Source: CAVVGZ01 sp963841845
GTDB lineage: Bacteria > Chloroflexota > Anaerolineae > Anaerolineales > Anaerolineaceae
DNA: 64,000 nucleotides
Reading direction: 5' to 3'
Assembly (NCBI GenBank): GCA_963841845.1
Contig: CAWJEG010000008.1
Location: 186,001 to 250,000, forward strand
Below the pieces are notes generated by a model that was not told the origin of the DNA, searched no databases, and saw only the letters and a list, made by a program, of their open reading frames with translations. How positions within the stretch are numbered: the first letter of the stretch is position 1; every line of letters starts with the position of its first letter. This document shows positions 9,217 through 17,473 of the stretch, piece by piece. The translations under genes were made by a program, and so were the position numbers.

Positions 9217-10864
9217 AAATGGTAATGGAAATATTTCGGGCTTTGTAGAATTTTTTGGACCGGATGATTCTATCCATGCATCCTGGCAGGGACCGATTGA
9301 GTCGATATTGTACGCAGCCGAAGACATCCGGGAAGTTCTGTTAAATCTTGAGCAGCCGGTCTTTGTAGTCCGTCACCAGGGGAGGATTGGGTTCACCAAT
9401 CAGGGCTGGTTGGCTGCAAGCCCAAAAGGTGGAGATGGAACCGAAGTTCTGTCATCCCTGGCGCCGCTGCCAGCCAGCAGATTTGGAAACCCGGAATTCC
9501 TATCTGCCTATAGCTTGAAGTCAGCCTATATGGGCGGTGCCATGGCGAACGGGATTGCATCTGTGGATATGGTCGTACAGCTCGGCAGGGCAGGCTATTT
9601 GGGATCCTTCGGGGCGGCTGGGATGGCTCCGGATAAGAATGAAGTGCTGATCCAGGAGATTATAGAAAAGATAAACGGAGCCCCCTATGCGGTAAACCTC
9701 ATCCATAATCCCAATGAACCCGCTTTGGAAAGGAAAATGGTTGATCTTTTTCTGAAAATCGGGGTGGTCAATGTGGAGGCTTCAGCATTCCTGGATATCA
9801 CACCAAACGTGGTGTTATTCCGGGCAGCCGGACTGGAACGGGATCAATCCGGGAAAATTGTGTGTAAAAACAGGTTGATTGCCAAATTGAGCCGAAAGGA
9901 AGTTGCATCTAAATTCATGCAGCCTGCTCCCTCCGATATGCTGGATCACCTGGTAGCAGAAGGCTCACTCACGGCGGATCAGGCTGAGCTGGCTCGCAGG
10001 GTTCCCCTGGCGGATGACATAACTGCAGAAGCAGATTCAGGAGGCCACACCGATAACCGTCCACTGGTAGCATTGCTGCCATCCATGCTGGCGGCGAGGA
10101 ATGAAATCCAGGCAAAATTCGGATATGACCGTCTGATCAGGGTGGGAGCGGGAGGAGGCATCAGCACTCCCCATGCTGCCCTGGGGACATTTATGATGGG
10201 AGCGGATTACATTGTCACCGGATCGGTTAACCAGGCCTGTGTGGAAGCCGGCTCTTCGGAACATACCCGGAAACTCCTGGCTCAGGCGGATATGGCGGAT
10301 GTGATCATGGCACCTTCGGCAGATATGTTTGAGATGGGGGTAAAAGTCCAGGTGCTAAAGCGGGGCACCATGTTCCCGATGAGGGCTCAAAAGTTATATG
10401 AATATTATCAGCGATACAATTCCCTGGAGGAAATCCCAACCGGAGAGGCGGAAAAGCTGCAGAAACAAATCTTCCAGCGAAGTTTCGATGAAATATGGGC
10501 CGACACAGTCCAGTTTTTCATGCAGCGGGATCCCTCCCAGGTTGAGAAAGCAAACCAGAATCCTAAAAGGAAGATGGCGCTTGTGTTCCGCTGGTATCTT
10601 GGTCTTTCATCGCGATGGTCCAACAGCGGGGTTAAAGGCAGGGAAATGGATTACCAGATCTGGTGCGGTCCTTCCATGGGGGCTTTCAACGAGTGGGTGC
10701 GCAGCACATATCTTGAGCTGCCCGAAAACCGCAGGGTGGTGGATATTGCCCGCCATATCCTTACCGGAAGCGCTTACCTCTTTCGAGTCCAGCAGCTTGC
10801 GTTTGATGGGGTGCGTTTAAACCCGGAAATGGCTTATTACTGGCCGGAAAAATCCCTGGGATAA
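9209..10864 (+). CDS. pfaD: PfaD-family trans-acting enoyl reductase
   Basis: A 551-aa FMN-dependent TIM-barrel enoyl reductase of the PfaD / 2-nitropropane-dioxygenase-like family. It would reduce enoyl intermediates in trans for the Pfa synthase. Recognisable pieces are GSFGAAGMAPDK, the barrel segment APYAVNLIHNPNEP, VGAGGGIST (FMN phosphate loop) and ADYIVTGSVNQACVEAG. C-terminal motifs such as WCGPSMGAFNEWV are typical of PfaD. It starts inside the previous gene (8-base overlap) and ends 26 bases before the phosphopantetheinyl transferase, so one operon is likely. Length matches PfaD proteins (about 530-560 aa). No oddities seen. Confidence 0.9.
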   Translation: MIKNGNGNISGFVEFFGPDDSIHASWQGPIESILYAAEDIREVLLNLEQPVFVVRHQGRIGFTNQGWLAASPKGGDGTEVLSSLAPLPASRFGNPEFLSAYSLKSAYMGGAMANGIASVDMVVQLGRAGYLGSFGAAGMAPDKNEVLIQEIIEKINGAPYAVNLIHNPNEPALERKMVDLFLKIGVVNVEASAFLDITPNVVLFRAAGLERDQSGKIVCKNRLIAKLSRKEVASKFMQPAPSDMLDHLVAEGSLTADQAELARRVPLADDITAEADSGGHTDNRPLVALLPSMLAARNEIQAKFGYDRLIRVGAGGGISTPHAALGTFMMGADYIVTGSVNQACVEAGSSEHTRKLLAQADMADVIMAPSADMFEMGVKVQVLKRGTMFPMRAQKLYEYYQRYNSLEEIPTGEAEKLQKQIFQRSFDEIWADTVQFFMQRDPSQVEKANQNPKRKMALVFRWYLGLSSRWSNSGVKGREMDYQIWCGPSMGAFNEWVRSTYLELPENRRVVDIARHILTGSAYLFRVQQLAFDGVRLNPEMAYYWPEKSLG

Positions 10865-10890
10865 GTGCTTTTTACTAAGAGATAGGATGC

Positions 10891-11691
10891 ATGTCTCAAT
10901 TGGGTGCGATAGAGTGGAACATCCCGGCGGCAGGGCAGCAGATATTACCCAATTCGGTGCATATCTGGAAAGCAGAATTCCAGTCGTTCAGGCAGGTCCA
11001 GGATCTCCTGGCATCCTGGCTGAATGTTGAGGAAACACAGCGCTGGCAGCGTTACATTGCTGAAGATGTTCGAGAGCGCTTCCTAACATCCAGGGGATTA
11101 TTGCGGGCAATCATTTCATTTTACACCGGCCGGGATCCATCGGAAATTCAATTCGCTGTTTCACCCCATGGAAAACCAAATCTCTGTTTTCCGGGGCAGA
11201 CCGGGATGGAATTTTCGGTCTCCCATTCCTCCGGAATCATATTGTTTGCTTTCACCAAAGGACTCCCGGTAGGAATTGACGTCGAAACGATGCGGCAGGA
11301 ATTGGAACATAATATGATAAGCAGCAAATATTTTTCGCAACTGGAAAACCAATCCATCCTTGATCTCCCGCAATCGCTGCAGAAACATGCTTTTTTCAAC
11401 TGCTGGACCAGGAAGGAGGCTTATCTTAAAGGGCTGGGAGTTGGATTGCAGGCCCCTTTACAGGATTTTTCTGTTTCAGTTTCCCCACACGAACCGGCAT
11501 TTCTCATTGATCCCTTGCCCGCAGATAATGATGGTGATCCCTGGCAGATTGTAGCAATTGAGCCTCAACCAGGCTATGCCGCTGCAGCTGCTGTACGAAG
11601 TATTCATAAATTAGATCTTTTCTACTGGCAGGCATCCCCGCAATGGCTGGGCAGCCTGTTTAATACACCCAACCTGAACACGCCTGGTTAA
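10891..11691 (+). CDS. 4'-phosphopantetheinyl transferase (Sfp/PfaE type)
   Basis: A 266-aa Sfp-type phosphopantetheinyl transferase that would convert the three ACP domains to their holo form. The diagnostic motifs are present in order: FSVSHSSG near residue 109, VGIDVE (Mg-binding Asp/Glu) near 127 and WTRKEAYLKGLG near 171. An AGGA sits just before the ATG. As last gene of the cluster it corresponds to pfaE, which is needed because ordinary AcpS enzymes activate Pfa ACPs poorly (family knowledge). I see no strong intrinsic terminator directly after it. Confidence 0.9.
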   Translation: MSQLGAIEWNIPAAGQQILPNSVHIWKAEFQSFRQVQDLLASWLNVEETQRWQRYIAEDVRERFLTSRGLLRAIISFYTGRDPSEIQFAVSPHGKPNLCFPGQTGMEFSVSHSSGIILFAFTKGLPVGIDVETMRQELEHNMISSKYFSQLENQSILDLPQSLQKHAFFNCWTRKEAYLKGLGVGLQAPLQDFSVSVSPHEPAFLIDPLPADNDGDPWQIVAIEPQPGYAAAAAVRSIHKLDLFYWQASPQWLGSLFNTPNLNTPG

Positions 11692-11932
11692 ATCAGTTAA
11701 TGTTTTTTGCTATCATCAGCATCAATAATGTGAATGGTGTCCATCTCTGAGAGATTCCCAACAGTTATTGGCGGAATTACCTTGGAATAACTCCAAAAAT
11801 TTTTGCCACGGAAAAGGGTTGCAGCAGGACTCTCACCCTACAGGTTCGAATTATCGGCTATACATTCAGGCACGTGTCCTGGATGACAGGCATTATGGAA
11901 TAATTGGATATTAAATAAGTGGTACAAAATCC

Positions 11933-12283
11933 TTAGAGTGAAATTACTTTTGCGGCTTTGAACTGCAATTCAATAATATCTGTCATTCCGCCAATGATCC
12001 CAACCTGAACATGATCCTGCAGATTGAAAAAGTTCAAGCAGGTAGAACAAAGGACAAGACGGACGCCTTTCTCTTCCAGTGATTTCAAGGTGGCAATTAC
12101 TGGAGATCCAGAAACCACCAGTTTTACCCCGTCGGTATAGAAGCAAATTGCAGCAGGCAGGATATTGTTTTCATCCAGCAGTTTAAGATAAGTCTGTACC
12201 AGCCGAAGCTGCAGCTCGGCTTCAGCGCTGCCCATCCCATTCCGGGTAATCAGGATGACGGTATCGGATGCAGGTATTTCCAT
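11933..12283 (-). CDS. DsrE/YedF-like sulfur/selenium relay protein
   Basis: A 116-aa DsrE-fold protein corresponding to the C-terminal domain of YedF-like proteins found in selenium-metabolism contexts. It has ILITRNGMGSAEAELQ at the start, FYTDGVKLV in the middle and the cysteine pair LCSTCLNF around residue 78. The usual N-terminal TusA/SirA domain is missing. I chose the ATG at 12283 because GAGGAGG lies 6 bases upstream; a longer frame to 12382 reads through a terminator hairpin and is rejected. The function is likely thiol/persulfide or selenium handling, but the substrate is unknown, and no selD or selA is seen in the window. A structured leader with a terminator precedes it. Confidence 0.72.
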   Translation of the reverse strand: MEIPASDTVILITRNGMGSAEAELQLRLVQTYLKLLDENNILPAAICFYTDGVKLVVSGSPVIATLKSLEEKGVRLVLCSTCLNFFNLQDHVQVGIIGGMTDIIELQFKAAKVISL

Positions 12284-12560
12284 GCTAACCTCCTCGTGTT
12301 TGAAGATTTTTGTATTTTTCCTAAAAAATGAAAAAGCCGCTTGCACAGGCAGGCGGCTATCCGGGAAGAAAGACCGCATCAACTGATGGGATTAAAACCA
12401 TCCCGCTGCTGAATGTGCAAGCTGCACGAACGGGTGAAACATCAGGTGTGATGGATATTCGGAAGCATCTGAATAAACTCCAGAAATAGAATTTCCGAAA
12501 TAATCATAAAAGCACTCCTGACACCGCAGCAACCAGCCTGGCGTACCCGACTACCTGGTT
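12284..12560 (-). promoter_or_regulatory. Structured 5' leader of the DsrE/YedF-like gene with terminator/antiterminator geometry
   Basis: On the - strand, about 280 bases between the CDSH gene and the DsrE gene have no plausible ORF but many short inverted repeats: CCCG..CGGG around GTGCA-gct-TGCAC, GGGAT..ATCCC and CATCA..TGATG. They end in an intrinsic terminator (12323-12358). The 9-mer at 12414-12422 is perfectly complementary to the terminator's 3' part at 12339-12347, so the two structures exclude each other. No consensus of cobalamin, SAM, TPP, FMN, glycine, Moco, c-di-GMP or fluoride riboswitches was recognised. The ligand or protein partner is unknown. Confidence 0.5.
12323..12358 (-). 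terminator. Intrinsic terminator in the yedF-like leader
   Basis: Read on the - strand, AGCCGC pairs with GCGGCT, extended by TGC/GCA across one mismatch, and is followed by a tract of T's (TTTTTCATTTTTT). It lies 40 bases upstream of the DsrE gene start, so it would act as an attenuator. Confidence 0.72.
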
Positions 12561-12598
12561 TAGATTAGTTCGTATATGTAATTTCCTATTTGAGAAAC

Positions 12599-13336
12599 CT
12601 ATTTGTTTTGATGCTCGGCAGCGTTTATGCGGTGAGTGCCATCACACAGGGGTTTCTGGCCGGATTGGCCGCAGCTGCACAGAGTGACGCGGTTGCGTGT
12701 TTCAAACGGTTTGCCATCCGAGCGTTCCACAGGTATATTTCCTGTTACCCATAATGGACCCTCAATGGGGCCGTCCGAGGTGATTTCGGTGGTCGCAGCA
12801 ATCTGCACAGGCAAATCCGGCTCGATATCAGCTTCTTCCATGCCCATGGAATAGGTATAGACACCAGAAGGGCAGCGTTCAATCATGGCGATAATCTCGG
12901 CGCGCACACGCGGTTCAGCTGTTTCACCGACCATAAGATCAATGGTTGTCAGCCGGTTTGCACAGAAGCCGGATAACATGCAGAGAGAACTATCCCTCTT
13001 AACCACCAGGTTGTTTCCACTATCTTCAACAACTTGGCGTTCAACGGTTGTGTTTGTGTCGGCTGTTTCAGTGCCGTCAAAAACGATGTTATGGTGGGTG
13101 CCGTCACAGAAAGGCTTTTCCTTGGACTGGCCACAGCGGCAAAGGCTGTAATAATCTTTTCCTACTTTAGGTTTTGCCAGGTAGTCCTTTTCTTTTTTCC
13201 AGGTAAGCGGCTCACCATATTCGGAAACTACCTGGGTCTTGTGCACCAGTGGAACATTCCCATATACACGGTATGGACCGTTCTCTCTAATGACTATCTT
13301 TGGACGGCTTATTGGATTTTCAGGGTTGTCGGACAT
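12599..13336 (-). CDS. CDGSH iron-sulfur protein with two CDGSH motifs and a Fer4_19-like domain
   Basis: A 245-aa protein with two mitoNEET-type [2Fe-2S] motifs of the C-x-C...CDGTH form (CRCGQSKEKPFCDGTH and CSCGQSGQKPLCDGTH), one near each end. Between them is a divergent mono-cluster ferredoxin segment with CMLSGFC and ERCPSG. Family members bind 2Fe-2S clusters through three Cys and one His; the physiological role in bacteria is unclear. I chose the start at 13336 (MSDNPENP), which is usual for this architecture, but its ribosome-binding site is weak. An ATG at 13444 has GGAG 7 bases upstream and would add a basic N-terminus and a hydrophobic helix (IIWIFRYILFLVIIIII). The protein may therefore be membrane-anchored. 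Confidence 0.8.
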   Translation of the reverse strand: MSDNPENPISRPKIVIRENGPYRVYGNVPLVHKTQVVSEYGEPLTWKKEKDYLAKPKVGKDYYSLCRCGQSKEKPFCDGTHHNIVFDGTETADTNTTVERQVVEDSGNNLVVKRDSSLCMLSGFCANRLTTIDLMVGETAEPRVRAEIIAMIERCPSGVYTYSMGMEEADIEPDLPVQIAATTEITSDGPIEGPLWVTGNIPVERSDGKPFETRNRVTLCSCGQSGQKPLCDGTHRINAAEHQNK

Positions 13337-13598
13337 AATTTTTCCCAGGATTTTTTGGATAATTATGATTATAACCAAAAAAAGGATATATCTGAAAATC
13401 CAGATTATCGTTAAATGCCTTTTTTTAAGCGGCTCACGATCCATGTGTAAACTCCAGGTGCAGCATTTCCAATAACCAATAATTAAATTCACGATACTGC
13501 TATGGGATAAACCTGGTTATCGATGCAAGGGTCAATTCGTATGTCCATGTTGGCTTTGCCAGTATTTGATAAACCGAAATTCAAATGAGGAAAATGAT

Positions 13599-13991
13599 AT
13601 GGGTGAAGGAAATTTTGAATTCAAGACTTACCCAAACCGGGAGACCAGGTTGGATGACCTGCCGGACCGCGAGCGGCGCATGGTGGGTTCCTGGTGCTAC
13701 CTGGACCGTTTCGGTTCGCCGGCTTTCAGGGATGGAATACCCATGAATGTCCCGCCGCACCCGCACATTGGACTGCAGAATGTCTCCTGGCTGGTGGAGA
13801 GGGAGGTGCCGCATCATGACAGCCCGGGTAATGAAGTGCTGGTCAAACCAGGCGGAGTGAATATTATTACGGCTGGATATGGGATTTCCTATTCGGAAAA
13901 GACTCCAATTTTCCATCGCTTCTCTGGAAGGATGATCTCTGATCTCCTTCAAAGGTGTCCATTATCCGAACCATCCACTTATTTCAAATGA
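13599..13991 (+). pseudogene. Truncated pirin-family (cupin) remnant
   Basis: The first ~105 codons match the N-terminal cupin of pirin-like proteins: RRMVGSWCYLDRFG, metal-ligand histidines in PPHPHIGLQ and H-H in EVPHHDS, then TAGYGISYSE. After that point the similarity stops and the frame ends at 131 aa, against about 290 aa for intact pirins. No continuation is visible in the other two frames. GAGG precedes the ATG by 8 bases. Bacterial pirins are often quercetinase-like or redox-linked, but this copy lacks the second cupin domain and is probably non-functional. Confidence 0.65.
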
Positions 13992-14382
13992 ACGAACCTG
14001 ATAATTGTTCCTCCCACTGGGATGTTATATATTGGCATCAAAGATGCACATTTGATGAAATAGACCATAAAAATATATGCGTTGGCAGCTGGAGCCTGTG
14101 GATCGTTTTCTCATAAACCGTGATCGTTGTTGATCACGCAACAAACATATACCAGATCTCCTTGCTGAAATGATAAAAACCATGCAATCTGAGAAGAAGC
14201 TGGATTCCGGTTCATTAAGTGATGCCGATTAATAATAGGCTACAAATTCCTTTCTTCTTTTTATGACCTTAGCAAGTATTTAATTTGACATATTTTTTTA
14301 TCATCAAGGAACACGAGAGGGATGAGATGGACTCATATGAAATTCGTAACTATTTCACGAAATCTTTCTCAGAGGTTATAAG
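13992..14382. other. Intergenic region with one short inverted repeat
   Basis: No ORF with a credible start or family match. The only structure noted is an inverted repeat CGTGATC-6-GATCACG at 14119-14138, without a T tract. Otherwise AT-rich, and it should carry the promoter of the carboxypeptidase gene. Confidence 0.4.
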
Positions 14383-17040
14383 TTGAAATCAATCAGGTAT
14401 TTCTTTACTTTAATCGTTCTGATTATGGCTTTACCGCCAGTTATGCCTGGTGGACCCGGCATTCCTGCGTCTGCGACTGCCCCTGTGTTTGCTGAAGAAC
14501 CTGACATCGTGGTCGTTGTGCGCGTGTATTACGACACCATCGAGGACATCCAGCTTCTGATGAATTACGACGTATTTGAATACAACAATCTTGAAGAAAA
14601 ATACGTCCTGGTGGCGGTTGACCAGGAGGATCTGGCAAATCTGAGGAAACTAGGGTTACGGGTTGAGATCGATGAGGAGCAGACGGCTAACTTTAACATC
14701 ATCAGCATGCCGGTAGGGGGCCAAATAGCCACAATCCCGGGCTATTCCTGCTACCGAACGGTTGAGGAGACCTACCAGAGCGCCCAATCCATTGCCAATA
14801 AGAATCCCACCCTGGCAACCTGGATTGATATAGGCGACTCCTGGAAAAAGAGTGTTGGCAAACCGGATGGACATGACATGATGGTACTTAAGTTGACCAA
14901 CTCAGCCATTACCGGTGACAAGCCAAAGTTGTTTGTGACAGGAGGAATTCACGCGCGTGAATATGCCACACCCGAATTGGTAACCCGTTTTGCCGAGTAC
15001 CTGGTGAGCAACTATGGTGAAGATGCCGACGCCACATGGTTGTTGGACTATCACGAGGTTCACCTGTTGCTGCAAACCAACCCTGATGGCCGTAAAGAAA
15101 CCGAAAATGGAATTTCATGGCGCAAGAACACAAACGAAAATTATTGCGGTGTCACCAGTAAAAATCGTGGAGCTGACCTCAACCGCAACTTTAACTTCCA
15201 GTGGGATTGCTGTGGTGGTTCCAATGACTCTCCATGTGATATGTTTTACCACGGTGCCTCACCCGCCTCGGAACCGGAAATTCAGGCTGTCCAGAACTAC
15301 ATGGAATCTATATTTCCTGACCATCGAGACCCGAACCTGAACGAATCAGCTCCCCTGGACACTGCAGGTATCTTTTTAGACATGCACTCTTACGGCAGAG
15401 AGGTGCTGTGGCCGTGGGGCTTTACCAGCAGTGTTCCGCCGAATGGGGCAGGATTGCAGACGTTGGGGCGCAAGTTCGCCTTCTTTAATGGCTACACCCC
15501 ACAACACTCAATCGGTTATTTAATTGATGGCAGCAGTGATGATTATGCGTACGGTGCGTTGGGTATTGCTGGATATGTCTGGGAAATCGGAACCTCCTTT
15601 TTCCAGGACTGCGCATACTTTAATAACACGCTAATACGGGACAATTTACCCGCTTTAATATATGCAGCCAAGGTTGTGCGAACTCCCTATTTGACACCTG
15701 AAGGTCCCGATGTCCTTAACCTGACGCTGAGTGCTAATAATATACCTGCGGGGACACCGGTAACCCTCAACGCCATCATCGATGATACGCGTTACAACAA
15801 TACGAGTGGCATTGAACCAGTTCAGCTTATTGCCGGGGCTGAGTACTATATCGACAATCCCCCCTGGGTTTCTGGTTCGAAATCTTATCCGTTATCAGCA
15901 TCCGATGGAAGTTTCGATGCTGCCAGTGAAGAGATAACCTCCATTTTGGATACATCATTATTAAGCAGCGGCAAACATATGCTCTTCTTACGCGGCAAAG
16001 ATGCTGAAGGTAACTGGGGCGCTTTTTCTGCAACATTCTTAATGATTGAAAGTATTCCCAATCAGGCACCTGTGGCTGCTCATCAAGCAGTAACCATAGA
16101 CGAGGAGATGCCAGTATCTTTGACCTTGACTGGCTCAGATCCGGATGGAAATCCACTATCCTTCAAGATCACAGGCGGGCCAAACCATGGGAAACTCTCA
16201 GGAATAGCCCCTTCTCTATCCTACATCCCTGATTTAAATTACAACGGCGATGACTGGTTCACATTTGTCGTCAATGATGGCGAGGTAGACTCACCAGAAG
16301 CGATTGTTGTCCTTTCTGTGACTCCTGTGAACGATGCGCCAGTGGCTGATCCTCAACCAGCTGTGATTTCAGATGAGGATACCGCCAAAGTCATTACTCT
16401 GACTGGTTCGGATGTGGAGGTGGGCGAGTTGTCTTTTATTGTTCAAACGCAGCCAACGCATGGGAGCCTGAGCGGCACAACCCCCACGCTGACCTACACT
16501 CCATTTGCCAATTACTTTGGTACGGATCGTTTCAGCTTTGTGGTTAACGACGGGGAAATTAAATCAGAGCCGGCGATGGTTAATATAACCATAACACCTG
16601 TTAATGATCGCCCGGCAGCAAATGCACAAAGTGTAACCACAATGCAGGACGCTATTAATACGATCATACTAACTGGATCCGACGTCGATGGTAACGAACT
16701 CATATTTACGATTGTCACCCAGCCGGCACAGGGAACTTTGAGCGGGACACCCCCAAACCTGGTCTACACACCAGTCTCAAATTATTCTGGCACCGACAGC
16801 TTCACTTTCAAGGTGAACGATGGGAATATTGATTCAGCTGAAGAAACAGTTCTTATTACCTTAAATATCCCAGAACCAGGAACCGTCAATCCGGTAGGCT
16901 CCGAAGATAACATAGACATACTCGTAATGATGCTCAAGGACCTGTTCACCTCCAGGGAATTCATCGACAATTTCAAATTAATTGAAACCAAAATTGATAA
17001 GATTCTTCAGGACCTGTTCTTCTCACAAGGCAGCCGGTGA
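14383..17040 (+). CDS. Secreted M14 zinc carboxypeptidase with cadherin-like repeats
   Basis: An 885-aa exported metallopeptidase that trims C-terminal residues from peptides. It starts at TTG with AGAGG 7 bases upstream and has a Sec signal peptide with a hydrophobic core around residues 5-25. The M14 domain (about 110-430) shows the zinc pair in GGIHAREY (His190, Glu193), the DLNRNFNFQWD substrate region, a third zinc His in LDMHSYG and the catalytic Glu in YVWEIGTS. After an Ig-like linker come three tandem ~95-aa repeats with TLTGSDxDG...HGxLSG...FTFVVNDGE, typical of Big_9/VCBS cadherin-like modules in surface or secreted proteins. The last ~50 residues are helical. No LPXTG motif. It stands alone, consistent with scavenging extracellular protein. 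Confidence 0.88.
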   Translation: MKSIRYFFTLIVLIMALPPVMPGGPGIPASATAPVFAEEPDIVVVVRVYYDTIEDIQLLMNYDVFEYNNLEEKYVLVAVDQEDLANLRKLGLRVEIDEEQTANFNIISMPVGGQIATIPGYSCYRTVEETYQSAQSIANKNPTLATWIDIGDSWKKSVGKPDGHDMMVLKLTNSAITGDKPKLFVTGGIHAREYATPELVTRFAEYLVSNYGEDADATWLLDYHEVHLLLQTNPDGRKETENGISWRKNTNENYCGVTSKNRGADLNRNFNFQWDCCGGSNDSPCDMFYHGASPASEPEIQAVQNYMESIFPDHRDPNLNESAPLDTAGIFLDMHSYGREVLWPWGFTSSVPPNGAGLQTLGRKFAFFNGYTPQHSIGYLIDGSSDDYAYGALGIAGYVWEIGTSFFQDCAYFNNTLIRDNLPALIYAAKVVRTPYLTPEGPDVLNLTLSANNIPAGTPVTLNAIIDDTRYNNTSGIEPVQLIAGAEYYIDNPPWVSGSKSYPLSASDGSFDAASEEITSILDTSLLSSGKHMLFLRGKDAEGNWGAFSATFLMIESIPNQAPVAAHQAVTIDEEMPVSLTLTGSDPDGNPLSFKITGGPNHGKLSGIAPSLSYIPDLNYNGDDWFTFVVNDGEVDSPEAIVVLSVTPVNDAPVADPQPAVISDEDTAKVITLTGSDVEVGELSFIVQTQPTHGSLSGTTPTLTYTPFANYFGTDRFSFVVNDGEIKSEPAMVNITITPVNDRPAANAQSVTTMQDAINTIILTGSDVDGNELIFTIVTQPAQGTLSGTPPNLVYTPVSNYSGTDSFTFKVNDGNIDSAEETVLITLNIPEPGTVNPVGSEDNIDILVMMLKDLFTSREFIDNFKLIETKIDKILQDLFFSQGSR

Positions 17041-17473
17041 TTATGGCTGTATTATGCATAAAGATGCTCGTATATGGAATGTTATAAATGATTCTCTCCA
17101 TACATAGTTTTTAACATATATTAGTGCGAATGAGATGGGGGTGATCATTTTTCGCCATTTAGCAGGTCAAGCAAGGTGACGCAGCCATGAGAAATTGGGG
17201 CTGGAATAACATACCCGACCTGTGGTTTTATTCGCTACTGGTTAATGGCGTGATGGCAAGAGGATTTTAAATTCTTGGCAATGGCAGTCAACGGGAAGAA
17301 TAAGAGAAAGTTACCCAGGAATTTTCCTAAATTGCGTATGATTTCCACCCCTTGATAAGTTATAGGCATAGATGCTATTAATCATTAATACTATAAGAAA
17401 TGACCCATTGATTCGATGTTGGATCAAAAAGATTACCCGGGTAAAAAAAAATCTTCCCCGAAGTCGATTGGGA
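17041..17473. other. Intergenic region between convergent genes, nothing recognised
   Basis: No credible gene, tRNA, repeat or strong terminator hairpin was found between the carboxypeptidase and the convergent MFS transporter. Confidence 0.4.

Noticed and set aside
12284..12382. Longer start for the DsrE/YedF-like gene (MMRSFFPDSR)
   Set aside because: The added codons cross the terminator hairpin, and the internal ATG has a perfect GAGGAGG site.
12284..12560. Cobalamin, SAM or Moco riboswitch in the yedF leader
   Set aside because: Looked for B12-box-like GCCACTG, S-box GGCAACC-type and other core sequences on both strands; none fits in order. Left as an unassigned leader.
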